Source: Rhynchosporium graminicola (Eukaryota; Ascomycota; Leotiomycetes; Helotiales; Ploettnerulaceae). Taken from it: DNA of 52,007 bases. The position numbers and the translations under genes are program-made. Under the pieces are notes generated by a model. The model had not been told where the DNA came from. It did not search any database and was given only the letters and a program-made list of their open reading frames with translations. Positions within the stretch are counted from its first letter, which is position 1; every line of letters begins with the position of its first letter. Location: NCBI GenBank assembly GCA_900074885.1, contig FJUW01000055.1, positions 1 to 52,007 of the forward strand, read 5' to 3'. Below are positions 1 to 11,939 of this stretch, in pieces.

Positions 1-1
1 T

Positions 2-1813
2 ATAATTACCTATCGACCTAAGAAGTATAATCTACTCGCTAACGCTCTCTCTCGTAGAATAGATAAATTAGATAACTAGAATAACGCTAAAAGAACTTAG
101 CGTTTATAGTAGCTACTACGCGAAGACTAAATCGATCTAGTACTACTTATAAGTAACCTCCGGAATAGCTCTGACTCTATAGATAACTTTAAGCTTATTA
201 ACGCCTTAGAAGTCGCCGACTTATCGCTAGTCTTTTCTATAGTATAGTAAGTACTTAACGCTAATCGCACTACGCTGTTACTCTAAGCTTTACGGAAATA
301 AGCTCTCTCCGTTACCCCTAGAAAACTAACTATAGAAAAAGATCTTCTACTCTATAAAGGAAAACTAATTATACTTGACGTCTTATACTTTCGTACGCTA
401 CTTATACGCGAAGTACACGACTGATTAGAGACTGCCTATCTAAGTGTAAAGAAGACCTTATAACTACTAGTATTATAATACTAGTAGTACGGAATCGCTT
501 TAACTATTAACTAGTACTACCGTAACTATTATACTTACCGACGAATTCAAGTGCCGCGTAATAAGAAACCGGGCCTCCTCTAACTTCTGCTCGTACTATC
601 ATATCTATAGGAGTATATTACAGTTAACTACTATAGCTTTAACTGCGATAAACACAGCTATAATAATATTCTTATATTTATCGATTGGTTTAGCAAATAA
701 GCAATTAGTATTCTATACTAAAAGACCTCTAATACGCGCGACCTTATAAAGCTTTACTTATACTACGTATACCGCTATTTCGGAGCTCTATTAATAATTA
801 CCTCTAATAGAGAGCCTTAATTTATTTCTTGTTTTTAGACTATAGTTATTATAATTCTTAGCACTAAAAGATAGCTTTCTGTAGTAGACTACTCGTAAAC
901 AGATAACTAAATAGAAATCTATAACTAATATCTCTAATGCAGATTACGACTTTTTATCTCTTATTATTAAGATAACTAGTCGGAATTCTTACTTATTATA
1001 GACTACGCTTAGATGACTCTCCCTTACGAATCCCTTAGAGGTCTCTTACTCTTTAAAGTCGTTTATAGATATATACCCCGCGTTAATTAGAATTAGAAAG
1101 ACTTACTTGACTCTATTACGCCTACTAATAAGTTGAATACTTAATAAGCTCTAGATTACGCTAATCGCCTGCGCGACGCCTAGACTACTACTTAATCTAG
1201 CTTCTAACGTGTATAAGCTAAGATATCCTAATCCTATAATCGCTTACGCTATAAAGTCGACTTTACTATAGACGACCTTATCTAGCTAGATATACGCTAC
1301 TTTACGAGTACTCGACTTAGTAAAAAACTCGACTTCCCGACTAATAGACCTTTCTATGTAATTAAAAAGGTCAGAAGCTCTTATTATCTAGAGCTCCCTG
1401 CTAGTATAAAAGTATATAACGTATTCCCTGCTGCTAAGCTACGGAAGCATCTAAACGACCCTTTACTAGGATAAACCTTACCGCTGCTACTACCTATTAA
1501 TATCACTAGTAATAATAAATAGGAGATCGAAGATATACTTATATGCTGTAAGTAGCGTAATAGCCTCTTATACCGAGTTTCCTAGTTAAACTAAGATGTC
1601 GATCTCATATAGTACGACGCTATAGATATTAAATACGCTCCCGCTAAGCTATAATAATTCTACCTTAATAACCTAACGTAAGCTGGACCTCCTGCTAGAC
1701 TACCTAATTAGCTAAAAGCTTTCTACGATAGAATTAATAATTATAACTACTTTAATAGTAATAAGGAGATAGACTAACGCTCGAGGGCGAGCTTTTTTCG
1801 GAGGGGGGGGTAG
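2..1813 (+). pseudogene. pol: Ty3/gypsy pol remnant: RNase H end, integrase, chromodomain (A)
   Basis: One reading frame runs through the whole stretch for 604 codons and is broken only by TAA, TAG and rare TGA codons. It opens with the RNase H tail (YRPKKYNLLANALSRR at about codons 3-18). The integrase zinc-binding region follows at about 390-560. The catalytic core has its first Asp at 626-628 (now Asn), its second at 806-808 (now Asn, in a TSNREP context) and its Glu at 914-916 (after TDN). A chromodomain begins near 1520 (EIEDIL) and ends near 1680. The frame closes with RSRAS then a Gly/Arg run, and its TAG at 1811-1813 abuts the LTR. Asp to Asn, Gln to stop and Trp to stop changes fit RIP. 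The protein would have joined cDNA into DNA, with the chromodomain probably directing it to marked chromatin. It is dead as it stands. Confidence 0.92.
1779..1810 (+). other. Pre-LTR stem-loop and polypurine tract of A
   Basis: Positions 1779-1792 read gctcgagggcgagc, a 5-bp perfect stem around an AGGG loop. The purine tract at 1801-1810 (gagggggggg) follows, then TAG, then the LTR at 1814. The purine tract is the expected primer for plus-strand DNA synthesis. The stem-loop recurs at the same place in families B, D, F and J (see findings). Confidence 0.75.
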
Positions 1814-2048
1814 TATGACGACTAGTCAGGTTTAGAGGTCTCTCCCTATTAGTAGAAACACTTACTGCTAAGCGAGATTACACGAGTAGAGTTTAGGGGC
1901 CCCTTTTCATATATATACTTCTATTCTCTCTCTACTTCTTTACTCCTTAGTTATAGATTCTCAAGTGATTCTTACTACTTTATATTCATAGTAATATGAG
2001 GTCTTATTACTCAGGTAGTTTTGAGACCTTTCTAGAGCAAGCGTCACA
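1814..2048 (+). repeat. 3' LTR of A (235 bp)
   Basis: The LTR begins tatgacg (from TGTGACG after RIP) and ends cgtcaca, a perfect 7-bp terminal inverted repeat once the single G-to-A change is allowed for. It starts straight after the pol stop codon and purine tract and ends where B1 pol sequence resumes. No second copy of this LTR is in the window. Confidence 0.88.
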
Positions 2049-2052
2049 ATAA

Positions 2053-4236
2053 GTTACTTTCCTAAGATATATTATCCGCTTAAGAGAGATAAGTATTAAT
2101 CTAGAGAAAATTAGAGCTATAAAGGAATAAGAGTCTCTAAAGAACGTTAAGGATATATAGTTATAGTTAAGTTTCGCTAACTTCTACTAATAATTTATTA
2201 GAAACTATTCTAAGATCGCCGAACTACTTATAAGCTTAATAAAGAAAGGCGTTTCTTTTATATAGACTAGCTAGTATAAGGAGGCCTTCTAGAGGATTAA
2301 GTAAGAATTCATAAAAGAGCTAATATATAGTTTCGACGAAGAAAAGGAAAGTATAATAGAAATAGATACCTCTAATACTTATACTAGCGTAATATACTTG
2401 CAGCGAGATAATAAAGGACGATTATACTTAGTCGCTTACTTTTCAGAAAAAATATCTCCAACTAAATAGAATAATATCTATAAGAAGGAACTTATAGCGA
2501 TTATTAAAGTACTTAAATACTAGAAAATATACTTATAAGGAGCTAAGTTCCTAGTTATCGTCTATACTAACTATATGAATCTTCGAACCTTTATAACTAT
2601 TAAGGTCTTAGATAATCATCGATTAGCTCGATAGTCAGAGGAACTCGCCTCTTTCAATCTAGTTATTAAGTATATATAAGGAAAAGATAATATACGAGCA
2701 GATACTCTAAGCAGATTACTAAGTTATAAAGATAATAAGGTCTATAATAAGACCGCTTTACTTAGATAGCTAGATAATAGAGATATAGTTACTAATATTA
2801 GAGAAGCTATTATAATTAAGTAAGAAATTAAAGGACTTTAGTATAATACCTTAAAAGAGGCCTAGAAGAAGGATAGAGTATCCCTAGATAAGACTAAGGA
2901 ATACGTCACGAGATATATAATTAAGAATAGTATTATACGAGTTAATAGGAAAATTTAGCTTCTATTAAGCTTAGTAGAAGTATATATTAAAGAATAATAT
3001 AAGCTTCCCGCGTATAGATACTAAAGGATATAAAGAATATATCTAAGGATTTTAAGAAACTACTAAGTAGAAGGACTCTGCTAAGTAGTTAAAAGAGTAC
3101 TAGCTAACTATAATACTTATATTAGGAATAAGTCTTCTTAATATATACCTTATAAGCAGATAATTATAGTACTAATACTACTAATATCTTGGAAATCGAT
3201 ATTATAGGACTTTATAAGGCTATTACCGCTATCGAAGGACCTAGTTATAGGAGTTAGCTATAATATAATACTTATTATTATAGAAAGACTTATTAAGTAT
3301 ATAATCTTAGTACTAGTCTTATCTACTCTTATAGCTAAATACTTAGTATAAGTATACCTTAAGGAAGTAGTCTTTAAGTATAAGATACCCGAAGAAATTA
3401 TATCAGATTAAGATAAGTTATTTATATTAAAGTTCTAGAATACTTTAATAAGGTTCCTAGGGACTAAACGAAAACTATTAATAGCTTTCTATCCTTAGAC
3501 TAATAGAAGAAATAAAAGAATAAACTAAGTAATTAAAGTATACTTATATTACTATATTAATTATTAATAAAATAATTAGGTAGAATTACTATTATTAGTA
3601 GAGTTTATATATAATAGCTTACCTACGGAAATAATAAAAGTTATACTATTCTTTGCGAATTATAATTACGAACCTATTGCCTATAGAGAACTTAACTTAA
3701 TAGTTAAGGATAATAATATAGCTTATATCTAGGTCCGGAATATCTAGAACCTCTATAAGAAACTCGTAGAAGAACTCTAGTTTATAATAAAGAAGAATAT
3801 ATATTACTATAATAAGAATTATAATTAGAAGCTAACGCTATAGAAGAGGGATAGGGTTTACCTTCTACGAAAAAATATTAATATATAGAGACTAAGCGAT
3901 AAGCTAGATTATAAGAAACTTAGATTATTTAAAATTAAATAAGTTAAAGGACTTTTGAATTATAAACTCTAGCTACTAGCTATAATAAAGAAGATATTCT
4001 TAATATTCTATATATCCTTATTAGAAAAAGCACTACTAGGAGTACTACTAGCTCTGAAGATATATACTAAACTAGTTAACTTACTCGTAGAAGATATAGA
4101 GGAGCTATTAGACTATTAGTATAAATAAGATATTATTAGATACTTAATGAAATAGAAGAACTACTTATATTCGGAAAATATATAAGAACTTAAGTTAAGC
4201 TTTTACTACTTAGTATTACTAGCTAATTTCTATTAA
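2053..4236 (+). pseudogene. pol: Ty3/gypsy pol remnant: RT end, RNase H, integrase (B1)
   Basis: The frame starts within the reverse transcriptase C-terminus (VTFLRYIIRLREISINLEKI). It continues through the RNase H region (about 2340-2700, including a YTN...LR stretch and an ADTLSRL-like linker). The integrase follows with its zinc region at about 2980-3140 and core at about 3190-3560 (IISDQDKLF, then YPQTNRR). B2 and B3 match it along its length, with 3-nt indels that keep frame. The pol stop is best judged from B2, where it is TGA, a codon RIP does not readily make. Here it reads TAA at 4234-4236. There is no clear chromodomain, unlike A, E and F. Stops fall at Gln and Trp positions. Confidence 0.88.
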
Positions 4237-4890
4237 TAAAACCCAGATCTACTAAGAGCGAGTCCGTAGAGTTAAAAGGAAAGTCGATCGTTAGGTCGAA
4301 CGAGAGATCGATAGAGATATCAGAACTAGAGAGTTCCGCGCTTATTAACTTAGTATTATTAAGCACTTTCTCCTTTTCCTATTTCTCCTTTTCTTTCTTT
4401 TCTAGAGCTTTAAGAGTATTAAGCTTAGCTATCGAGTTCAGATTAATAGTAATTATCTTTTACTACTTTTTATATAAGAAACGTTTCTATTTCTTTAACT
4501 TTATAATTCGTATATAGAACTTAGCTATAGCTAAGTCTTCCTTATCTTCTAATTTTTTAATTTAGAAATCTAGACTTTCCTATTCGGAAGCTATAAGTAT
4601 CCGGTTCTTTATATAGATATCGCAGGATTTATTTAATTAGGTATAATAACTATACTAAGTTAATTTAAGATTGCGAGGCGATATATACTCTTTATATTCC
4701 GCTTTTTTATATCTAATATATAATATTATAATTTTACTACTTAATTCTATTTATCTTCTAAGTATAATATAATCGACTTATTTAGTTAAGCGTTTAGAGA
4801 ATATAATAAAAGAAGGAGATAGCTATAAGCAGATATCGATATTTCCTTAGGTATACTTAAGTATAAGGATACGCTAAGACAGAAGAGGGA
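4223..4890 (-). pseudogene. Antisense gene downstream of pol, unknown function (B1)
   Basis: The minus strand holds one frame interrupted almost only by TAA/TAG. It converges on pol and overlaps its end by about 14 bp. The best readable part has LEDKEDLAIAKFYIRIIKLK, then a charged, Lys/Glu-rich stretch likely to form a coiled coil, then a Ser/Asp/Phe-rich tail. The same frame is kept in B2 (33871-34530) and B3 (44130-44790). A small Cys-type motif lies before the coiled coil and is clearest in B2. The start codon cannot be fixed because the reading frame runs into the stem-loop next to the LTR. From memory, short fungal repeat-associated proteins with a Cys motif followed by a coiled coil exist, but I cannot name this one. 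Confidence 0.6.
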
Positions 4891-4893
4891 TAG

Positions 4894-4912
4894 TATTACG
4901 AATCAGCCTAGT
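4894..4912 (+). repeat. First piece of the B1 3' LTR
   Basis: The 19 bases tattacgaatcagcctagt are the start of a family B LTR. K is inserted after them, with ctagt duplicated at 4908-4912 and 10924-10928. A purine tract (agaagaggga) precedes the LTR. Confidence 0.85.
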
Positions 4913-5150
4913 TATTCAAAGGAATATCCCTATTCTCGTATACCTGTAGGGATAAGGGCAATATTCATAGAGGAATTAGACGCTAGTAAGTTAGACTATT
5001 ATCTTTATTAAGTAACTTAACTGCTTATCTTATAATAACTCTTAATCTATAATATATCCCGGATATTCTTTGATATCCGGGCTTATATACTAGCTCTAGT
5101 CCTGATTAAGTTACTACGTGATACTATATTGAATACTAACTATTCTAATA
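4913..5150 (-). repeat. 3' LTR of K (238 bp)
   Basis: On the minus strand the LTR runs from tattagaatag to a tatt-type end, originally TGTT...AACA. The purine tract aagggagag (minus strand of 5151-5159) precedes it. It contains gatatccgggcttata, an imperfect palindrome shared with the other K LTR. Confidence 0.9.
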
Positions 5151-5167
5151 CTCTCCCTTAGAGTATA

Positions 5168-8100
5168 TCACGATTACCTTATTACCTATAAGTCCTCTAT
5201 AAGTCTTATTTAGCCTTTAAACCTTTCAAATACTACTCGTTCGAGTAGCTTTATTATCCTATCAGCGACTATTTCTACTATTAGGATATAGTCGACTTTA
5301 AGGCTCCTAGTTTCCGCTAAGTCGCGTATAAAGTGATAAGCGATATCTATATGTTTTGAGCGTTCGTTTAGGTAAGCGTTCTTAGTTAAAGTAATTACTC
5401 CTTAGTTATCTCTGAATATCTATATTAATCTAGAGTCTTCTCTAATAAAGTGAGAGTATCTTAGATCTCGTAGTACTTATATAAACTATTAGTCTTACTT
5501 TATATAGTTCGCAAGTGCTACATATTCTGATTCGTAGCTTGATATAGTAATAGAGCGCTACTTCTTACTTAACTAAGAGAATAGTCTATTATAGAATATT
5601 AATACGCTTCTAGAGATACTTTTCCGGTCGATCTTATTACTCGCTTAGTTTATATTAGAGTAGAGAACTATAGTATTATATTCTCCCCTTAGTCTATAGC
5701 GAATTCTTATCTTAATAGTTAACTTTAAGTACTATAGTAGCGCTTTCAGGGCGTATCTATTATACTTAGCTAGATCGCTTATAAATTAACTAAGCTTTCT
5801 AAGGATAAAAGTAATATCTAGTGTTATAAAGATTATTATATATATTAAGCTTCTAATAGCTTATTAGTATTCGTTTATATTAATCCTTTTATTATTACTA
5901 CTTATATAGTGAAGGTTCTCGTAGCTTATTATTAGTATCTGTTTTAGTTTAAAGGTTTCCTAGGTAATACTAAACTTATTAAGCACGCTAAGTAGATATT
6001 ATTCTTAGTTGATTTTAAGGACCCTAGATAGTCTATCGCGGGTGATTCTAGCTCTAAGAATCTTCTTTATCTCCTCTAGATTCTTAGCTTTAAATCTTCT
6101 AGAAAGTTTCGTATAAAACTAGTCTAGCTCCTCTTTCTTCTTAGCGCTTACTATAATATTATCGCTATATATAAGAAGCTTAACTGAGTTTTCCTTATAT
6201 ATAAATATATATAAGTTAGTAGCACTTTATCGAAATCCCTATTCTAATAGTTCTGCTTTTATAAGCTTATTCTAGTCTCTTACCGCTTACTTTAGTCTAT
6301 ATAGGCTTTTTAAGGCTTATTATATATAACTATTCTTAACTTTAATCCCTTCTAGAACTTTTAAGAATATATCCTCCTTAAGTTCTAACTCTATAAATAT
6401 ATTCTTAATATTATATTATTAGTATTCCAGATCCTCTTTAGTAACTATAGCTAAGAAAAGCCTTAGCGTATCTATCCTGACTATTAGCGTGAATATTTAG
6501 TTATAATCGAGCTTATATATTTAGCTAAATCCTCTTACGACTAAGCGAGCTTTATATCGCTTTATATTCCTATTTACTATAGTCTTTACTATATAGACTT
6601 ATTTACAGGATACTAGGTTTAATCCCTCTAGTATAATAACTTCTCGGAACGTCTTATTTATATATAGAGATAATATCTCTTTAGATATAGTAGCTATCTA
6701 CTACTTTACTTATAAGCTAGTTATTACTTCCTTATATATCTTTAGGATCTTAATACCTGCGATTTCTATAGCTATAAGGGTAATCTCGATCTTGTCGCTT
6801 ATCTATTTATCCCTTATAGATAAGTCTTTCTAGTTAGTTCGTATAGGTTATCCTTTTAGTAGTATTTTCGTAATTATAGCTCGGATCCTCTTAGCTTCCT
6901 CTTAGTCTTCCGGTTCTGATCCTGCTCTTTTCCTAGCTCGGGTAAAGTATTTAAGTGCCTCTTAGTTATTTATAGATTAATTAGGTTAATTATAGTTAAC
7001 TTAAGTAATAGGAGTTCTATCTATAGGGGTATCTATAAGTACTTTATTTATCGATTCCGAATCTTAGTCTATAGCTTTAAGGATTAAATTTTATATCTAG
7101 TAATCTATTAGTATTACTTTAGTAGAGTTATCTTAATACTCTAAGGTTAGTTCTACTAATCTTAGTATTCTAACTAGTAAGACGGACTTATAAGTCGATC
7201 GTGCTAATACTAGTACGTTTATAAGTCTATCTTTTATAGTCCTTACGTTATCTTTAGGTATCTTATCTAATAAGATAGTCTTAGGAGTATAATCTAGTAT
7301 ATCCTCTTTAGTAAAGCTTAGGATATTTATTAGTAGAATAAATAAAGGTATTTCTACTTATAGATTTTCTATTATATTAATCTTTTCGCTAATTTCCTTA
7401 GGTGCTCTAGGTCTCCCGTGAGCTCTTCTATCTAGAGTAATATTCATAGTTCCTTATAATCTAGCTATATAATTCCGAAGTCTTAGGTCGACTGATCCTC
7501 TATTACTACTTTCCTTAATAATAACCTTACTTATTATAATCGTTAAGCCTCTTTCGGGAGAGTAAACCTTAAAGTACTTAGTTATATTTTCCGAATATCT
7601 TATAAAGACCCTGATTCTACTAGAGTTAATAAGCTTATTATAACGCTCGCCTACGGGGATAGTTTTCTTATCTACGTAATAGAAGTATTTACTCCCTTAT
7701 TTACGAATATAGTCGATTAATAGTATTTCTCTAGTAAAGGCCTTTATAAGATAAGTCTTTTGATTATTAATTATCAGTCTAGTAGTAGTATAGTTTCTTA
7801 TATACGAATTAGCTTCAGCGGCTTCGTCCCAGAATTCTAGTAGTAGCTATATTTCTTTAAGTATTATATATATATCGAATTCTATAGTCTGAATTGATCT
7901 TTTAGTAAGTTTATTCTAGTGCGATAATATAATAGTTATTAATTATATTAGTATTCTATCTTTAGCTTTCTAATTAGAGGTAGCTTTTAGTAATTCCGAT
8001 ATATTATTAGATCTCGCGCGTTTAATCTTCTTTCCGGATTATAGCTCGACTCTGATTTTCTAGTCCTTAAGTACTTAGTAAATATTACTCTTAGCTTTTA

Positions 8101-10120
8101 GTAGAATTATTTAATCTTATCGAGAATAGATATCGATAATTATTAAGAAGTAATAGTTTCCTTATATTATAAGCGGAAATAATCTAGCGATATCGAATTA
8201 TACTAGATCGAGGATCTCAGTAGGCTAGAGACTTAGTTACTTTAGAATTTAGTTCTTTATTTTCGTAAGAGTATATATATCGCAAATATTTAGATCCTTA
8301 GGGATCTTAATTCTCTTCTAGAGTATAGTTACTTTATATAAGTTCTGAATCTTATTAGGTCTAAGGTATACGAATTATCGATAGTACTTAAGGTATCGTT
8401 CGAGCTCCTTTTCTTCTGCGTTATTCTAGTTATCTATAGTGTTCTCGTCTGCTTTAGCAGCTAGAAGTGCTTTTAGCTTATACGCTAGCTATTTATATTA
8501 GCTATAGTTAACTTATCTATTACTAATTACTTATCTATTAAAAGCTTTAGAGACGTGTTTTATAATATATAAGCCTTAAGATTATATTACTTTTAAGACT
8601 TTCTTATTACTTTTTATAATCTAGATACTTTTATTATCGAACTTTCTGAGGTAACTATCTTTATAAAGTTTCTTTATAGAGATTAAATTAATATCTAGTT
8701 TAGGAATAAAAAATATATTATCTAAATAATAAGAAGTTCTATCTATAGCCTTAACTAGCGCTATTCCTCGTATACGAGAAGATAGTATTTCTCTCCCTAC
8801 TTATATATAGACTTTAGATATTAGCCTTAATTCCTTAAATAAGTAGAGTTAGTTAGTTATAGATAAACTTACGCTTATATTAATTACTTAGTCTTTAGGG
8901 GTACTCTTACTTATTAATTCTTTTAATAATATAACTTTCTTTATAGTATTATTATTAGAACTAGATAATTCGCTTATTTCTTTTTCGGAGTCTTCTAAGT
9001 TCTTATTAGTATCTGAATTAGATTCTGCGATAATAGCGTATTCTCTTTTCCTTTATCGTAAGTCTCTAGATTTTAGCTTAATAGAGCGTTCGTTTTTACT
9101 AGTTTAGGAAGATCGCGATTTCTTATCTTTAACTCGTGATCTAGTCTTACGGGTTAATTTATTATACTTCTTCTTTTCTTTTTCTAAATAGAAGTTCTTA
9201 GTATATTCTCTGCTTATAGTTTAGAATTCGCAGTCGGCGATAAAGTGATTACTAGATCTATAGTAGAAATACTTACGAGAAATACTTATTATACTTTAGT
9301 CTAATAAACTATTATTCTCTCGAGAATAATAATTCAGGTAATAATATACTTACTTATACTATTTCTATACTATATATACCCTTTCTTTACTATAGTTATT
9401 ACTCTTAGTACTAAGGTCTTATAGTATTAATTTATACTCTTCTAAGGCTTTTACCTTTTTATTAATAGTTATCAGAAGCTATAGTCTAAGGCTTTTAAGG
9501 AAAGTAATACAGCGACCTTACTTTCGGAGCGATAAGGTAAGTAAGTAGAAAAGGGCCTTATCGGAATATGATTTTCTTATTTCTATATTAATAGTAATAA
9601 GCTTCTTATAGTATTCCTTTAGGTTTCGCTACGATCTATCTATCCTATTATCCTTATTAAATATAAAAGTCTGAATCTTCGTTATATATATATTCGCTAT
9701 TAATAAGTTCGTTCTATTGTATTTAACCTTTAGTTTAATCTATAGTACTCCTACTGAATTATACTTATTAAGTAGTATAATATCGTTATTACTAAGTCCT
9801 TCGATTATAATATCTAAGGCTTTCGAGTCGTCGGATACTTATTTCTCGGCCTTCTCTAGATTCTATATTCCGCTGAGCCTCTCGAAATCGCTCGTAAGGT
9901 TATTTATAGTTAATACTAATAATATACTTTCGGAGGTAGTCTCTAGTATACTTTTGCCTTTTATTCTGTCTTAAGTTATCTAAGTAAAGTTAATCTTACT
10001 AGTATTTATTATATAGAATATACCCTTTCCCTTAATCTTAACTTTAGCTTATAGAAACTATTTATTATAGTTCTTATAGCTTAAGATTAGTAGCTTATTA
10101 TCTTTCCCTATTTTGTCCTA
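5168..10120 (-). pseudogene. gag-pol: Ty1/copia gag-pol remnant (K)
   Basis: Reading 3' to 5' on the plus strand, a copia Gag region (about 10120-9290) is followed by a CCHC zinc knuckle at 9230-9271. Its first two Cys are now Tyr, while His and the last Cys are intact. Gag and Pol share one frame. The protease Asp is at 8879-8881 (now Asn). The integrase core has Asp at 8192-8194, a second Asp at 8006-8008 (now Asn) and Glu at 7901-7903 (now Lys). The reverse transcriptase YVDD box reads YSDN at 6158-6169. RNase H ends with RSKHIDIAYHFIRD near 5330. The likely stop is TGA at 5168-5170, since an earlier TAA (5210-5212) falls where copia proteins usually read on. The gag start is approximate. 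All active sites carry RIP-type changes. Confidence 0.9.
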
Positions 10121-10125
10121 TAGTT

Positions 10126-10685
10126 ATCGCGTAGTACTCGATACGTTCGACTAGATTTTCTATAAGTTAACTATAATTAACTCGGCGTATATATATAGTT
10201 AGTAGATATTTATTATTTACTAGCTATTAGTTTATATAGAGGCTATACTCGGTTTAAGGGTTACGAGTAGCTTACTTACTTACTACTCGACTTTATAGTT
10301 ATAGAGTTTCCTCTGAAGTCTATAAGTTATATAGTTATTTTTACAAGAAATAATCTTTCTTATTATCCTCGGATTATTATTATAGATCTCCCTCTAGAGT
10401 CTATAAGTCGTACGATTAGTATTAAAAGCTTTCTTACTTACGGCTCTCCGGTTATTATTAGCGCTCTTATATAGCCCTTTAGTCTTTTTACTTTAATTAG
10501 AATACTCTTATCTCACGTATTAGGGATTTTAGTCGATCGCCTTACTTTCGTTAATTATTAGTACTCTTACTTAGCCCTTTAGTCTTCTTATATTAACTAG
10601 AATACCTCTATCTTACTTATTAGGGCTTAAATCGATCGCCTTACTTTCGTCGATTCGAAGTTACGTCTTACCAGGGCTTATAACT
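10126..10685 (-). repeat. K leader with a 100-bp tandem repeat
   Basis: Between the 5' LTR and gag lie about 560 bp with no recognised coding. It contains two direct units, 10473-10572 and 10573-10672, each starting agcccttt and containing gatcgccttactttcg. No clear tRNA primer-binding site could be read next to the LTR. Confidence 0.65.
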
Positions 10686-10923
10686 TATTTAAAGGAATAT
10701 CCCTATTCTCGTATACCTATAAGGATAGGGGTAATATTCACAGAGGAATTAGACGCTAGTAGGTTAGATTATTATCTTTATTAAGTGACTTAACTACTTA
10801 TCTTATAATAACTCTTAATCTATAATATATCTCGGATATTCTTTGATATCCGGGCTTATACACTAGCTCTAGTCCCGATTAGGTTGCCACGTGATACTGC
10901 ACTGAATACTAACTATTCTAATA
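10686..10923 (-). repeat. 5' LTR of K (238 bp)
   Basis: It has the same length and sequence plan as 4913-5150. It retains CACGTG at 10888-10893, which is altered in the other K LTR (tacgtg). Confidence 0.9.
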
Positions 10924-10928
10924 CTAGT

Positions 10929-11405
10929 TCTTAGTACTAAAACCGTCCTAGCACTAGAATACTAATAGTACTACTTAGTGATATATACTAGACGAGTTTA
11001 AGTACTAGAAAAGAGTTAGTACTATTAGAGGAAAGGCACTAATACAGTTATAGTATAAACTAGCGAGTAGTACTATACGCCTACCTGTATTGCAGTAATA
11101 ATAGTATTATAGCTATAAGTGATCCGGGATCACGTGATATGCTAGACTGCTAGATAAGTCGCGAGGGCTTATACGCTCTATAAGATAGTCTTATATAGCT
11201 AGCATAAGGGAATGAAGGCTCTATATAAGACTAGCACTTCTGCTATTAGATAAGAGCTTCGTGCTCAAATTCATATAGTAATTAATACCTGCTTATAATA
11301 TCTTAATTCTAATTAAGAACCGAATTTCTTATTTACTTTACTTTATAGCTAATACTAACCGACGAGCCTATATACCGCGTACTAGTCAGAACTAGGAACG
11401 TTAAA
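10929..11405 (+). repeat. Second piece of the B1 3' LTR
   Basis: This continues the family B LTR after the K insertion. It carries the CACGTG site at 11131-11136 and ends ggaacgttaaa at 11405, where family members end in ...gttaca or ...gttata. The 5' LTR of E continues directly from 11406. Confidence 0.88.
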
Positions 11406-11481
11406 CTTTCCCTCCTTAGTTAATTCTCTTTATAATATAGATAAGCTTTTATATTATATACTTTATATTCGCCTTATAATA
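11406..11481 (+). repeat. Right end of the E 5' LTR
   Basis: These 76 bases match the last part of the 35064-35278 LTR, including the end cgccttataata. The first ~139 bases of this LTR must lie left of the window, beyond B1. Confidence 0.8.
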
Positions 11482-11497
11482 TTAGAATTAACTTATT

Positions 11498-11935
11498 CCT
11501 AATATTCTTAATTAAACGAAAGAGGATCTGCTTTCGAGTAGTAGATAATACGCGTACGTAAGAAAGCTAGTACCCTGGACTTACTATTACTATACGTATA
11601 CTTACGATATAGAGATAGATACCTCGGACTATATATAGTAGATCCGGCTGCCTTACTTATAATATAGAGATAGATACGTCGGATTATATATAGTAGATCT
11701 AGCTGCTTTACTTACGCTTAATATTCTTAATTAAATAAAGGAGGATCTGCTTTCGAGCAGTAGATAATACGCGTATATAAGAAAGTTAATACCCTAGCTT
11801 TAATATTACTATACGTATACTTACGATAAAGAGATAGACGCTTCGGACTATATATAGTAGATCCGGCTGCTTTACTTACGATATAGAATAGATACCTCGG
11901 ATTAAATATAGTAGATCTGGCTATTTACACGATTA
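11498..11935 (+). repeat. Tandem repeats in the E leader
   Basis: A unit beginning near taatattcttaattaa and containing gaggatctgctttcgag occurs twice with a 219-bp period (11522 and 11741 mark the same base). Inside each unit a shorter block of about 57 bp (tagagatagatac...tatatatagtagatc) is itself doubled, giving four copies near 11598, 11656, 11824 and 11879. This lies between the LTR and gag, in the expected untranslated leader. Confidence 0.7.
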
Positions 11936-11939
11936 TTAT

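Larger units (their letters stand above)
1..2048 (+). mobile_element. Element A: Ty3/gypsy chromovirus, 3' part
   Basis: This is the 3' part of an LTR retrotransposon whose beginning lies left of the window. It holds the end of RNase H, a complete integrase, a chromodomain, a purine tract and the 3' LTR. It ends at 2048. Family B pol sequence starts directly after it in the middle of the reverse transcriptase, so A was inserted into B1. The 5 bases at 2049-2053 (ataag) would be the right copy of the TSD. The left copy is outside the window, so this could not be confirmed. Confidence 0.9.
4913..10923 (-). mobile_element. Element K: complete Ty1/copia retrotransposon
   Basis: This is a full-length copia element on the minus strand, 6011 bp, with two 238-bp LTRs (10686-10923 is the 5' LTR; 4913-5150 the 3' LTR). 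A 5-bp TSD, ctagt, lies at 4908-4912 and 10924-10928. The flanks join to make a family B LTR, so the insertion point is the 3' LTR of B1. Domain order on the minus strand is gag, protease, integrase, reverse transcriptase, RNase H, the copia order. All domains are broken by RIP-type stops. Confidence 0.93.
2049..11405 (+). mobile_element. Element B1: Ty3/gypsy, 3' part, split by K
   Basis: This is the right-hand part of a family B element. It covers pol from late reverse transcriptase onward (2049-4236), an antisense gene, and a 3' LTR in two pieces (4894-4912 and 10929-11405) separated by copia element K. The two LTR pieces total 496 bp, the same length as both LTRs of B2. The part left of 2049 is displaced by A and lies outside the window. 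The element ends inside the 5' LTR of E, which resumes at 11406, so B1 was inserted into E. Confidence 0.88.

Noticed and set aside
9717..9974. 85-codon open frame on the plus strand
   Set aside because: It lies opposite the copia gag of K (minus strand), which has clear Gag sequence here. It is a shadow frame in RIPped DNA.
11498..11935. CRISPR-like array
   Set aside because: Units are long, contiguous and without unique spacers, inside a eukaryotic retroelement leader.
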